DNA of 7,004 bases from Gemmatimonadota bacterium (GTDB taxonomy: Bacteria; Gemmatimonadota; Gemmatimonadetes; Longimicrobiales; Gaopeijiaceae). Positions 1-5,772 of the stretch are shown here, piece by piece (within the stretch, counting starts at the first letter, position 1; each line of letters begins with the position of its first letter). The stretch covers positions 1 through 7,004 of the forward strand of contig SKVI01000263.1 of the NCBI GenBank assembly GCA_007129525.1, written 5' to 3'. The position numbers were made by a program, and so were the translations under genes. The notes beneath the pieces are model-generated. The model was given only the letters and a program-made list of their open reading frames with translations. It was not told the DNA's origin and made no database searches.

Positions 1-62
1 AGAGCCGCACCGGCGGCTGCGCCGGCGGCAGTCAACTTGAGCCATTCCCGTCTGCTGATCAT
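1..62 (-). CDS. N-terminus of a Tat-exported protein (partial)
   Basis: Only the first 20 codons are inside the window; the rest lies beyond the left edge. The reverse strand reads MISRREWLKLTAAGAAAGAA from an ATG at 62-60. This is a compact twin-arginine signal: S-R-R-E-W-L-K followed at once by an Ala/Gly-rich hydrophobic stretch, matching the S/T-R-R-x-F/W-L-K consensus. The start is supported by AGGTGAGG at 75-68, five bases upstream. The mature protein should be exported folded by TatABC, typically a cofactor-containing or metal enzyme in the periplasm or on the membrane. The visible part cannot tell which enzyme. It lies 55 nt downstream of the DUF4870 gene on the same strand, so the two may be cotranscribed. 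The signal peptide is seen directly; the enzyme class is unknown. Confidence 0.75.
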   Translation of the reverse strand, partial: MISRREWLKLTAAGAAAGAA

Positions 63-67
63 CAGGG

Positions 68-75
68 CCTCACCT
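68..75 (-). promoter_or_regulatory. Shine-Dalgarno site of the Tat-signal gene
   Basis: The reverse strand reads AGGTGAGG five bases before the ATG at 62. The AGGTGA core is a strong match to the anti-Shine-Dalgarno end of 16S rRNA and fixes the start of the edge gene, even though only 20 codons are visible. Confidence 0.65.
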
Positions 76-117
76 GTTCCGAGGTTCGCGTTTGAATGGT
101 ACTCGCTTCACCACGCC

Positions 118-504
118 TCAGCTCACCAACCTGAGGGAGAGCGGGTAGCGGAAGTGCTCCCCGTTGCTGGCCTTCACCGCCGCCACGATCATCATGATGA
201 CGTCGAAGAGCAGGACCAGGGGAAGGAGCAGGATTCCCACCAGCACCAGAATGAGCAATCCCGACACGATTGCATAGATGGTGATGCTGATCTGAAAGTT
301 AAGCGCCTCCCGACCGTGGTGGTCCACAAAGGGCTGTTCGTCCCGCTTGAGGATCCATACCACCAGGGGGGCCAGAATGTTGCCGAAGGGAATGAAGTAC
401 CCGGCAAAGCCCCCCAGGTGGGCAAAGATGCTGAAGTTGCGGGCCTCGCTGTCCGGCACCGTGGCGGCGCTTCCGCCCGGGTTCCAGTCGTCCAGTTCGC
501 TCAT
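118..504 (-). CDS. DUF4870 domain small membrane protein
   Basis: A 128-residue protein that covers the DUF4870 family (Pfam PF09685, Tic20-like small membrane proteins) almost end to end. The family hallmarks appear in order: ARNFSIFAHLGG at 21-32, a first hydrophobic segment with FIPFGNILAPLVVWILK at about 37-53, the conserved DEQPFVDHHGREALNFQIS at 55-73, two further hydrophobic stretches at about 74-112, and the terminal RYPLSLRLV at 119-127. Three membrane segments are likely. The ATG at 504 is chosen because the family core begins soon after it and GGAG lies about eight bases upstream. An upstream in-frame start near 639 would add a low-complexity, non-family extension across the promoter region. 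The function of DUF4870 is not established. It is divergent from the plus-strand operon and 55 nt upstream of the Tat-signal gene. Confidence 0.9.
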   Translation of the reverse strand: MSELDDWNPGGSAATVPDSEARNFSIFAHLGGFAGYFIPFGNILAPLVVWILKRDEQPFVDHHGREALNFQISITIYAIVSGLLILVLVGILLLPLVLLFDVIMMIVAAVKASNGEHFRYPLSLRLVS

Positions 505-640
505 GTGGAGTCTCCGTTGAAAATGGGTCGGGATCAGGGGATCCGGCGCGGAGGACGTCCGTTGTGCCCGCTCCGAAGATAGCGCCGCCCCCCCACCTTC
601 CGCCATGCACCCGCCCCAGGCCCGAAACCCCGTGCCCACC

Positions 641-669
641 TTGCCCTCTTCCCGCTCCCGACGTACTGT
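641..669 (+). promoter_or_regulatory. Possible sigma70-type promoter for the MoxR operon
   Basis: TTGCCC (641-646) and TACTGT (664-669) are separated by exactly 17 bases. The first matches TTGACA at four of six positions. The second keeps the T-A-n-n-n-T frame of TATAAT, with only three of six identities. This would place transcription start near 676 and give a leader of about 70 nt before the ATG at 746. The match is weak and in GC-rich DNA could be chance; its favour rests on the spacing and on its position upstream of the first gene. Confidence 0.3.
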
Positions 670-720
670 CCGGCACCCCGCTTTTCATGCCGGCACCCCC
701 TTTCCACGTTCCGACACCGG
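670..720 (+). repeat. Short direct repeats spaced 20-21 bp
   Basis: CCGGCACCCC begins at 670 and again at 690, each followed by a C/T tract ending in CA (CTTTTCA, then CTTTCCA). A weaker third copy, CCGACACC, begins at 711. The spacing is 20 and 21 bp, about two helical turns, so a dimeric or multimeric regulator could contact all three on one face. They sit just downstream of the candidate -10 and before the ribosome binding site, a suitable place for an operator. The repeats are seen directly; the regulatory role is inference. Confidence 0.4.
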
Positions 721-723
721 TGT
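714..723. promoter_or_regulatory. Perfect palindrome ACACCGGTGT, possible operator
   Basis: ACACCGGTGT is its own reverse complement. It overlaps the third, degenerate direct repeat and ends ten bases before the GGAG ribosome binding site at 734-737. With no loop it is more likely a protein-binding half-site pair than an RNA hairpin. The symmetry does not extend to the next bases. A function is only suggested by position. Confidence 0.3.
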
Positions 724-745
724 TGAGCCCGCTGGAGCGCCCGTC

Positions 746-1540
746 ATGACCGGACCCACACCCCGTTCCTTCACCTTCGGCGAGTTGTTGGACGGGGCTT
801 TCACCCTCTATCGGCGCAACTTCGCCCTCTTCTTCGGAGTGGCGCTCCTGCCCCAGGTTCCGGTCGTCCTCTTCTGGCTCGTGGCCCCCGCCACGTTGGG
901 CTCGCTGGGAACGGCCATCGGCTCGATCCTCCTGGCACCCTACTCGTGGTTCGTCACCTTTCTGACCCTGGGGGCTCTCACTCACGCCATAGCGGCAGCC
1001 TACGAGGCACAGGCCCCCGGAATCGTGGACGCCCTCATGGTGGGCCTCCGGCAATGGCTCTTCGTCACCATCGCCGGAATCCTGGCGGGGATCCTGGTGG
1101 TCGCCGGATTCCTCTTCTTCATCATTCCGGGCTTTTTCTTCATCGCCCTGCTCTTTGCGGTGGTGCCGGTGGTGGTGATCGAGGGACGCGGGCCCCTGGA
1201 GTCATTGAGCCGGTCGGCCCGTCTGTCCAAGGGGGGCCGGATGCGAATCCTGGGCATCATGCTGGTGACCTGGCTCATCACCCTCCTGCCCGTGTGGGCC
1301 ATGTGGACGCTGGTGGCGCTGGCCGGCGGCGGGCTCGAGTTCTTTTCCCCCGACGCCACCGACCCCACCGGCGCCGCCATGTGGCAGGCCGGAGTCCTCC
1401 AGGCTCTGAGCCCGGTGGCGTCGGCGCTCACCTGGCCCTTCTGGGCCGGTGTGACCGTGCTCCTCTACCTGGATCGCCGGGCCCGAACCGAGGCTCCGGA
1501 CCTGGAGGCCGCAATGGATGAGCTCCAGGCGGGGGCCTGA
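746..1540 (+). CDS. Polytopic membrane protein, GDPD-membrane-domain-like
   Basis: A 264-residue membrane protein with about six hydrophobic segments, near residues 26-47, 50-77, 105-125, 126-147, 168-195 and 222-241. It resembles the family annotated as glycerophosphoryl diester phosphodiesterase membrane domain (PF10110-like): an opening amphipathic helix FTFGELLDGAFTLYRRNF (9-26), a central ALTHAIAAAYE (77-87), an IPGFFFIALLF segment (127-137), then the conserved IEGRGPLESLSRSARL loop (145-160), and a basic exit LYLDRRAR (240-247). No catalytic GDPD domain is present, so the role is probably structural or transport-like. The ATG at 746 has GGAG at 734-737 with an eight-base gap. The frame stays open upstream to 605, but that part is Pro/Arg-rich low complexity and has no membrane character. 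It is first in the operon, 7 nt before DUF4129, and would match the membrane protein opening the mycobacterial Rv3690-type cluster. Confidence 0.8.
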   Translation: MTGPTPRSFTFGELLDGAFTLYRRNFALFFGVALLPQVPVVLFWLVAPATLGSLGTAIGSILLAPYSWFVTFLTLGALTHAIAAAYEAQAPGIVDALMVGLRQWLFVTIAGILAGILVVAGFLFFIIPGFFFIALLFAVVPVVVIEGRGPLESLSRSARLSKGGRMRILGIMLVTWLITLLPVWAMWTLVALAGGGLEFFSPDATDPTGAAMWQAGVLQALSPVASALTWPFWAGVTVLLYLDRRARTEAPDLEAAMDELQAGA

Positions 1541-1547
1541 GGACCCC

Positions 1548-2240
1548 ATGCAGACGCCGGAGCCGGCCGCGGTAACCCGGGCTCTGGAGGAGGTCTATGC
1601 CCGGGCCGAGTTCACCCACAGCCCCCCGCCCTGGCCCCTGCAGCTCCTGGCCGATCTCAGGGACGCCTTCTTCCAGCTCCTGGTCGGATTCCTGGACTGG
1701 CTCGCCTCCACCCTGGCTCAGACGGTCCCGGAGGGCTGGACTCCCGTCGTGGGCCGGATCGCCCTGGTGCTCCTGGTGGCTGCGGCGGTGGTGGCCCTGG
1801 GTTACATCCTCGCGGGCGCCGGCCGTCAGCGCCGGAGCGTCGACGACCCCGGGCTGAACGGCGACCGGGACCTCACGTCTCCCGGCCCCACCCACGACGC
1901 GGCCGGGTGGGAAGCGGTGGCCGAGGAGGCGGCCCGGGAGGAACGCTTCCGCGATGCGGCGCTGGCCCTCTACCGGGGGGTTCTCCTGCGCCTGCAGGAG
2001 CGGGGGGCCCTCAGGGTGACCGAGACCAAGACCCCGGGAGATTACCGGCGGGAAGTCCGCTCCCAGCCCGACGCCGGAGCCGGCTTCCAGGCCTTCCTCC
2101 GATTCTTTCTGCCCCTGGCCTTCGGGAGCCGGAGCGACGATCCCGCCGCCTTCTCGCGCCTGGTAGAGACCGCCGCGCCGCTGGGAAGTCGGCTGAGCTG
2201 GCCGCCCGCTCCACTCCACCGGGAGAGCCCGGGTGGCTGA
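1548..2240 (+). CDS. DUF4129 domain membrane-anchored protein
   Basis: A 230-residue protein with an N-terminal amphipathic region (LEEVYARAEF at about 13-22, then hydrophobic to about 60), one clear membrane helix at about 67-88 followed by basic residues (GRQRR, 92-96), a short polar linker, and a C-terminal DUF4129 domain at about 121-212. In that domain I see the family pattern of a helical pair: AEEAAREERFRDAALALYRG (125-144), then LQERGALRVTETKTPGDYRRE. By the positive-inside rule the DUF4129 domain should be cytoplasmic, facing MoxR and DUF58. DUF4129 has no proven activity and is known mainly from MoxR clusters. An ATG at 1518, overlapping the previous gene and with GGAGG at 1504-1508, would add ten residues. 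I prefer 1548 because the extension is not family-like, but its upstream GAGGA (1539-1543) leaves only four bases. The gene overlaps the next by 8 nt. Confidence 0.82.
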   Translation: MQTPEPAAVTRALEEVYARAEFTHSPPPWPLQLLADLRDAFFQLLVGFLDWLASTLAQTVPEGWTPVVGRIALVLLVAAAVVALGYILAGAGRQRRSVDDPGLNGDRDLTSPGPTHDAAGWEAVAEEAAREERFRDAALALYRGVLLRLQERGALRVTETKTPGDYRREVRSQPDAGAGFQAFLRFFLPLAFGSRSDDPAAFSRLVETAAPLGSRLSWPPAPLHRESPGG

Positions 2241-3462
2241 GCGACGACGACGGCTGGCCGTGGGAGTCCTGGTGGTCTCTCTCCTGGGCCTCGTGCTCCT
2301 GGTGGGACCCCACGCCGACCCGGACGAGGCGGAGGACCCCAGACGCTCCAGCTTTCTGTCGGGACCCCAGGGCGCACGGGCCCTCTACCTGACGCTGCAG
2401 ACACTGGACGTTCCGGTGGAGCGGCAGCTCACTCCCTGGCGGGCCGACGCCGCTGAGGGCGGACTGGTCGTCCTGGCCCCCTCGCGCTCCCCCACCCCGG
2501 ACGAGGTGGAGGCCCTCCTGGAGTGGATCCGAACAGGGGGCACCCTTCTCCTGGCCACCTCGCCCGGAACCGATCCGCTGAGTCGGGGGCTGGGGCTCAC
2601 GGTGGCATCCACGGCACCCGACACCCTGGGCCCCCTCGAACGGGTGCGGTGGGAAGGCGTGGAGGCGTCTCCGGAGGCCCATCCCTGGACCGATGGGGTG
2701 GACGTCGTCCGCGGGTTCCGGTACCTCTACCTGGAAGAGGCGCCGGCGCCCCCTGCCGACGGAACCGAGGCAGGCCGGCGGCAGGCGCCTGCGGAGGTCC
2801 AGGTTCTCCTGCGGGGGCCCGAGGAGCGGCCGGCGCTCCTGACCTTTCGTCTGGGTGCCGGGTGGGTGGTGGCCTGGAGCGATGCGGCCCCGCTGGAGAA
2901 CCACCGCCTCCGGGAGGGATCCGCCGCCCTTCTCTTCGCCCGAGCGGCGGTGGAGGCCACGGAGGCCGCCGACACAGGCGACGACCGCTGGGCGCTCCAC
3001 TTTGACGAGTACCACCACGGGTACCGGGACGAGGGCGGGCTGGCGGTTGCTATCCAGGACTTCGCCCTCCAGACGGGGGTGGGGCGGTGGCTCCTCCAGG
3101 GGGCGGCGGCGGTCCTGGCCCTCCTCCTTCTGGCCGGGCATCGCCTGGGAGAACCGGTACCGCGCGCCGACAGCCGGCGGCGATCGCCCCTGGAGCACGT
3201 AGAGGCGGTGGCCGGCGCATACCGGAAGGCAGGCGCCCGTCGCACGGCTCGCGCCCTTCTCCTGGCGGGCATGAACCGCCGGCTGGGGCGCCGGATGGGC
3301 GGTGGAGAAGATCCGAGCCCGCCGGGTGATCCGGAGCAATCGGAGGCCGCCCGTCGGATGCACCACGAGTGGAAGCGAGGAGAAGAGGCCGATCTGGTGG
3401 CACTCTCCTCTGCCATGGACGATTTCGTCGCGGAGGTCAGAGGGTGGAATCCCAAGACATAG
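2233..3462 (+). CDS. DUF4350 domain membrane protein
   Basis: A 409-residue protein starting at GTG 2233, with GGGAG at 2221-2225 seven bases upstream; the start lies inside the last codons of DUF4129 (8-nt overlap), suggesting coupled translation. Features in order: basic N-terminus MAERRRR, a membrane helix at about 9-25, a DUF4350 domain (PF14258) at about 35-240, the conserved DEYHHGY at 258-264, a second membrane helix at about 285-302, and a charged C-terminal tail of about 105 residues. The domain contains a Rossmann-like stretch, LVVLAPSRSPTPDEVEALLE then IRTGGTLLLATSPG (about 78-112), as in amidotransferase-like or GldG/ABC-type auxiliary folds, but no catalytic cysteine is evident at an expected nucleophile site. 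Charges suggest the domain is outside the membrane and the tail inside. A basic RRRSPLEHVEAV motif (315-326) is typical of family tails. Function is unknown; it accompanies MoxR and DUF58 in many clusters. Confidence 0.85.
   Translation: MAERRRRLAVGVLVVSLLGLVLLVGPHADPDEAEDPRRSSFLSGPQGARALYLTLQTLDVPVERQLTPWRADAAEGGLVVLAPSRSPTPDEVEALLEWIRTGGTLLLATSPGTDPLSRGLGLTVASTAPDTLGPLERVRWEGVEASPEAHPWTDGVDVVRGFRYLYLEEAPAPPADGTEAGRRQAPAEVQVLLRGPEERPALLTFRLGAGWVVAWSDAAPLENHRLREGSAALLFARAAVEATEAADTGDDRWALHFDEYHHGYRDEGGLAVAIQDFALQTGVGRWLLQGAAAVLALLLLAGHRLGEPVPRADSRRRSPLEHVEAVAGAYRKAGARRTARALLLAGMNRRLGRRMGGGEDPSPPGDPEQSEAARRMHHEWKRGEEADLVALSSAMDDFVAEVRGWNPKT
3432..3437 (+). promoter_or_regulatory. Shine-Dalgarno site that sets the MoxR start
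   Basis: GGAGGT lies six bases before the GTG at 3444, within the last codons of the DUF4350 gene. It is the strongest ribosome binding site in the operon. It favours GTG 3444 over the upstream in-frame codon at 3369, which would add 25 residues unlike any MoxR N-terminus. Confidence 0.7.
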
Positions 3463-4409
3463 AGCGAGCCGGAGAGTTGGCGGGAAAGATCGTGGAGAAG
3501 CTGGCGACGGTGGTTCTGGGCCAGGAGCCCGTCCTCCGACAGATGATGGTCACCCTCCTGGCCGGAGGACACGGGCTGGTGGAAGGGGTTCCAGGCACGG
3601 CCAAGACACTGGCGGTGCGATCGCTGGCCCTGGCCCTGGATGTCCGCTTCGGCCGGATCCAGTTCACCCCCGACCTGATGCCCACCGACATCACCGGGGT
3701 CAACCTCCTGGATCAGCGCGACCAGTCGTTCGTTTTCCACGAGGGCCCCATCTTTGCCGATCTTCTCCTGGCCGACGAGATCAACCGGGCGCCGGCCAAG
3801 ACCCAGGCCGCCCTCCTGGAGGCCATGCAGGAACGGCAAGTGACGGTGGACGGGGTGAGTCGGCCACTCCCCCCGGTCTTCACCGTCTTCGCCACCCAGA
3901 ACCCGGTGGAGCACGAGGGCACCTACCCGCTGCCCGAGGCCCAGTTGGACCGGTTCCTCCTGAAGGCGGTGGTGGACTATCCTCCGGAGGCCGCGGAGCG
4001 GGGGATCCTGGACCGGTACGCCGAGGGCTTCCACGCCGACCGGATCGGCACCTACGGCATCGAGCCCATGGCTTCGTCCCGGGACCTGGCCGGCCTCAGG
4101 GAGGCGGTGGAGAACGTGCACGTGGAGCCGGCCATGCGGGACTACATCGTGGCCCTCATCCGAGCCACCCGGAACGATCCCTCCCTGACCCTGGCGGCCA
4201 GCCCCCGGGCCGGGGTCGCCCTCTTCAGCGCCTCCCGGGCTCACGCGCTCCTGGAGGGCCGCGATTTCGTGGTTCCCGACGACGTGAAGGAGCTCAGTGT
4301 CCCGGTGCTGCGCCACCGCGTTCGCCTCACTCCCGAGGCCGAGGTGGAGGGAGAGACACCTGACCAGCGGTTGGAGCACCTTCTCACCCAGGTGAAGGTG
4401 CCCACCTGA
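3444..4409 (+). CDS. moxR: MoxR-family AAA+ ATPase
   Basis: A 321-residue protein, normal length for the family, recognised with high confidence. MoxR proteins are AAA+ ATPases proposed to act as chaperones that mature or insert metal cofactors or assemble protein complexes, usually with a vWA-domain partner. The core is complete: VLGQE (24-28), LLAGGHGLVEGVPGTAKT with Walker A GVPGTAKT at 48-55, the TPDLMPTDITG loop (75-85), Walker B LLADEINRAPAKTQ at about 108-121 including the D-E pair, LEAMQERQVTVDG (125-137), sensor 1 in FATQNPVE (149-156), the EAQLDRFLLK segment (165-174), and the sensor-2 region SPRAG at 253-257, followed by the lid helices. Start is GTG 3444 on its strong Shine-Dalgarno site, overlapping DUF4350 by 19 nt. 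Downstream is DUF58, its usual partner, after 34 nt. The substrate here is unknown. Confidence 0.95.
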   Translation: MESQDIERAGELAGKIVEKLATVVLGQEPVLRQMMVTLLAGGHGLVEGVPGTAKTLAVRSLALALDVRFGRIQFTPDLMPTDITGVNLLDQRDQSFVFHEGPIFADLLLADEINRAPAKTQAALLEAMQERQVTVDGVSRPLPPVFTVFATQNPVEHEGTYPLPEAQLDRFLLKAVVDYPPEAAERGILDRYAEGFHADRIGTYGIEPMASSRDLAGLREAVENVHVEPAMRDYIVALIRATRNDPSLTLAASPRAGVALFSASRAHALLEGRDFVVPDDVKELSVPVLRHRVRLTPEAEVEGETPDQRLEHLLTQVKVPT

Positions 4410-4430
4410 GGGCGGCCCTCCTCGGCCCTC
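4408..4430 (+). other. Possible intercistronic hairpin with alternative pairing
   Basis: Across the MoxR stop codon, GAGGGC (4408-4413) can pair with CCCTC at 4416-4420 (five pairs, three-base loop) or with GCCCTC at 4425-4430 (six pairs, eleven-base loop), because GGCCCTC occurs twice. There is no T tract, so it does not look like a terminator. It lies in the 34-nt gap before DUF58, which has no visible Shine-Dalgarno site, so it could influence translation or message stability. It may also be chance in GC-rich sequence. Confidence 0.3.
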
Positions 4431-4443
4431 GCACCCCGTCGCC

Positions 4444-5772
4444 ATGAGCCTGGCTCTCCCCCTCCTCCCCTCCCGGAGACTGGCCGCCGCCATTGCCCTG
4501 GCCGGAGCCGGATTCCTGGTGAGCCTGCAATTCGCCCTGGTCCTGAACCTGGGGCTGGTGCTCCTGGTGGCGGCCGACGCCGTGGCCCTCTACCGGCGTC
4601 CCCTCCCCCGCATCCGGCGAAGCGCTCCAGGGCGTCTGGCACTGGGCGGAGAGGGCGAGGTGCAGGTGGAGGCCGATGCCGGAGGAACGCCCCCCCCGTC
4701 CCCCCAGCGGGGCGACTCGCGCACGGTGGTCTGGACCGACGATCCGGGTCCCGGCCTTCACCGCGTGGGCCCGGACCGCCTCGAGATGGTGATCCCGGCC
4801 GGGTCCCCGATGGAGACCAGCTACCGGATCGAGGGGCGGGAGCGGGGCCACACCTTCCTGGGCGACGTCCATCTCCGGGTCCTGGGTCCCCTGGGACTCC
4901 TCTGGCGACGCCACCGGGAGCCGGATCGGGTCTCCGTGTCCGTTCAGCCCGGACTCAAGGAGCTGCACCGCCACCGCACGCTGGCCCTGCACCACCGAAG
5001 GGAGCTGGGGTCGCACCGACTGCGGGAACTGGGCGAGGGCCGGGAGTTCGCCCGGCTGCGGGAGTACGTCCGGGGCGACGACCCTCGCCGGATCGACTGG
5101 AAGGCCACGGCCCGGCACGGCGACATCATCGTCCGGGAGTACGAAGCGGAGCGGAGCCAGAGCCTGGTGCTGGCCCTCGATGCAGGCCGGCTCATGGGCG
5201 AGCGGTTCGGTGACCGGGAGCGACTGGATCATGCGCTGGCGGCGGCTCTGGTACTGGCCGACGCGGCCTCGGTCCACGGAGACTCGGTGGGCGTGCTCCT
5301 CTTCGCCGACACCATCCAGGCCTTCCTGCCTCCGGGCCGCCACCCCCTCTCCCGGATCGCCGATGTTCTGGCGTCGGTGAAGAGCCGCCGGGTGGAACCG
5401 GACTACCCCGGGGCATTCCGGTACCTTGGGCGCCAGCTTCGTCGCCGTTCGCTGGTGGTCTTCTTCAGCGACGTGGTAGACGCCCGGGCCTCCCGGGCGC
5501 TGCTGGCCCATCTCTCGGCCAGCGCCCGGCATCACCTTCCCCTCCTGGTGGCCCTTCGCAACGTGGAGCTGGAAGCGGCTGCGGCGGCTCCGGTGTCGCG
5601 GGAGGAGGACGTGTACCACCGGGCCGCCGCCCAGGAGCTCCTCCAGGAGAGGGAGGTGGCGCTGGCCGCCGTTCGGCGCCAGGGCGTCCTCGTGGCCGAT
5701 GTCCGCCCGGGGGTCGCGGTCCCCGAGACCATGGCGCGCTATGTGGAGGTCAAGCGTCGGGGGCTGCTGTAG
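4444..5772 (+). CDS. DUF58 (vWA-like) membrane-anchored protein
   Basis: A 442-residue protein of the DUF58 family, the common genetic partner of MoxR. Two hydrophobic segments at about 12-28 and 30-48 form an N-terminal anchor, flanked by RR at 11-12 and a strongly basic stretch YRRPLPRIRR at 50-59, which places both ends in the cytoplasm. A beta-rich region follows (about 68-168), then the DUF58 signature: EGREFARLREYVRGDDPRRI from 198, IDWKATAR (217-224), and VREYEAERSQ (230-239). A vWA-like Rossmann domain runs from about 240 to 375, with LDAGRLM at 245-251 where a vWA MIDAS would read DxSxS, and VVFFSDVVD at 338-346. The canonical MIDAS serines are therefore missing, as in many DUF58 proteins. 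The ATG at 4444 has no recognisable ribosome binding site in the preceding 34 nt and is chosen because the anchor begins directly after it. The 3' end overlaps the convergent SpoIIM gene by 23 bp. Confidence 0.92.
   Translation: MSLALPLLPSRRLAAAIALAGAGFLVSLQFALVLNLGLVLLVAADAVALYRRPLPRIRRSAPGRLALGGEGEVQVEADAGGTPPPSPQRGDSRTVVWTDDPGPGLHRVGPDRLEMVIPAGSPMETSYRIEGRERGHTFLGDVHLRVLGPLGLLWRRHREPDRVSVSVQPGLKELHRHRTLALHHRRELGSHRLRELGEGREFARLREYVRGDDPRRIDWKATARHGDIIVREYEAERSQSLVLALDAGRLMGERFGDRERLDHALAAALVLADAASVHGDSVGVLLFADTIQAFLPPGRHPLSRIADVLASVKSRRVEPDYPGAFRYLGRQLRRRSLVVFFSDVVDARASRALLAHLSASARHHLPLLVALRNVELEAAAAAPVSREEDVYHRAAAQELLQEREVALAAVRRQGVLVADVRPGVAVPETMARYVEVKRRGLL

Larger units (their letters stand above)
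505..745. promoter_or_regulatory. Divergent intergenic region
   Basis: These 241 bases separate the start of the DUF4870 gene (minus) from the start of the plus-strand operon. They contain open frames in both directions, but the translations are proline- and arginine-rich low complexity, unlike the flanking proteins, so I read the region as non-coding. Toward the plus strand there is a possible promoter (641-669), direct repeats (670-720) and a palindrome (714-723). Toward the minus strand, TATCTT (reverse strand at 581-576) could be a -10 element, but I find no matching -35 box. A run of seven C lies at 588-594. Confidence 0.55.

Noticed and set aside
63..117. Possible terminator between the DUF4870 and Tat-signal genes
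   Set aside because: No stable stem followed by a T run on the minus strand; the gap looks like an ordinary short spacer.
531..544. Small inverted repeat GGATC-AGGG-GATCC upstream of DUF4870
   Set aside because: Only five base pairs, no T tract and no other supporting element; too weak to call an operator or terminator.
605..745. In-frame upstream extension of the first operon gene
   Set aside because: It reads as Pro/Arg-rich low complexity, covers the likely promoter and repeats, and the ATG at 746 has a well-placed GGAG and begins right before the conserved helix.
2011..3366. 451-codon open frame on the minus strand opposite DUF4129 and DUF4350
   Set aside because: Same shadow effect; its composition is low complexity and it spans two genuine overlapping genes.
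2727..4493. 588-codon open frame on the minus strand opposite DUF4350 and MoxR
   Set aside because: The plus strand encodes recognised domains across the whole span, and the antisense translation is Arg/Gly/His-rich with no family resemblance. Long stop-free antisense frames are expected at this GC content.
4384..5619. 411-codon open frame on the minus strand opposite DUF58
   Set aside because: Shadow of the DUF58 gene, whose signature motifs are complete on the plus strand.
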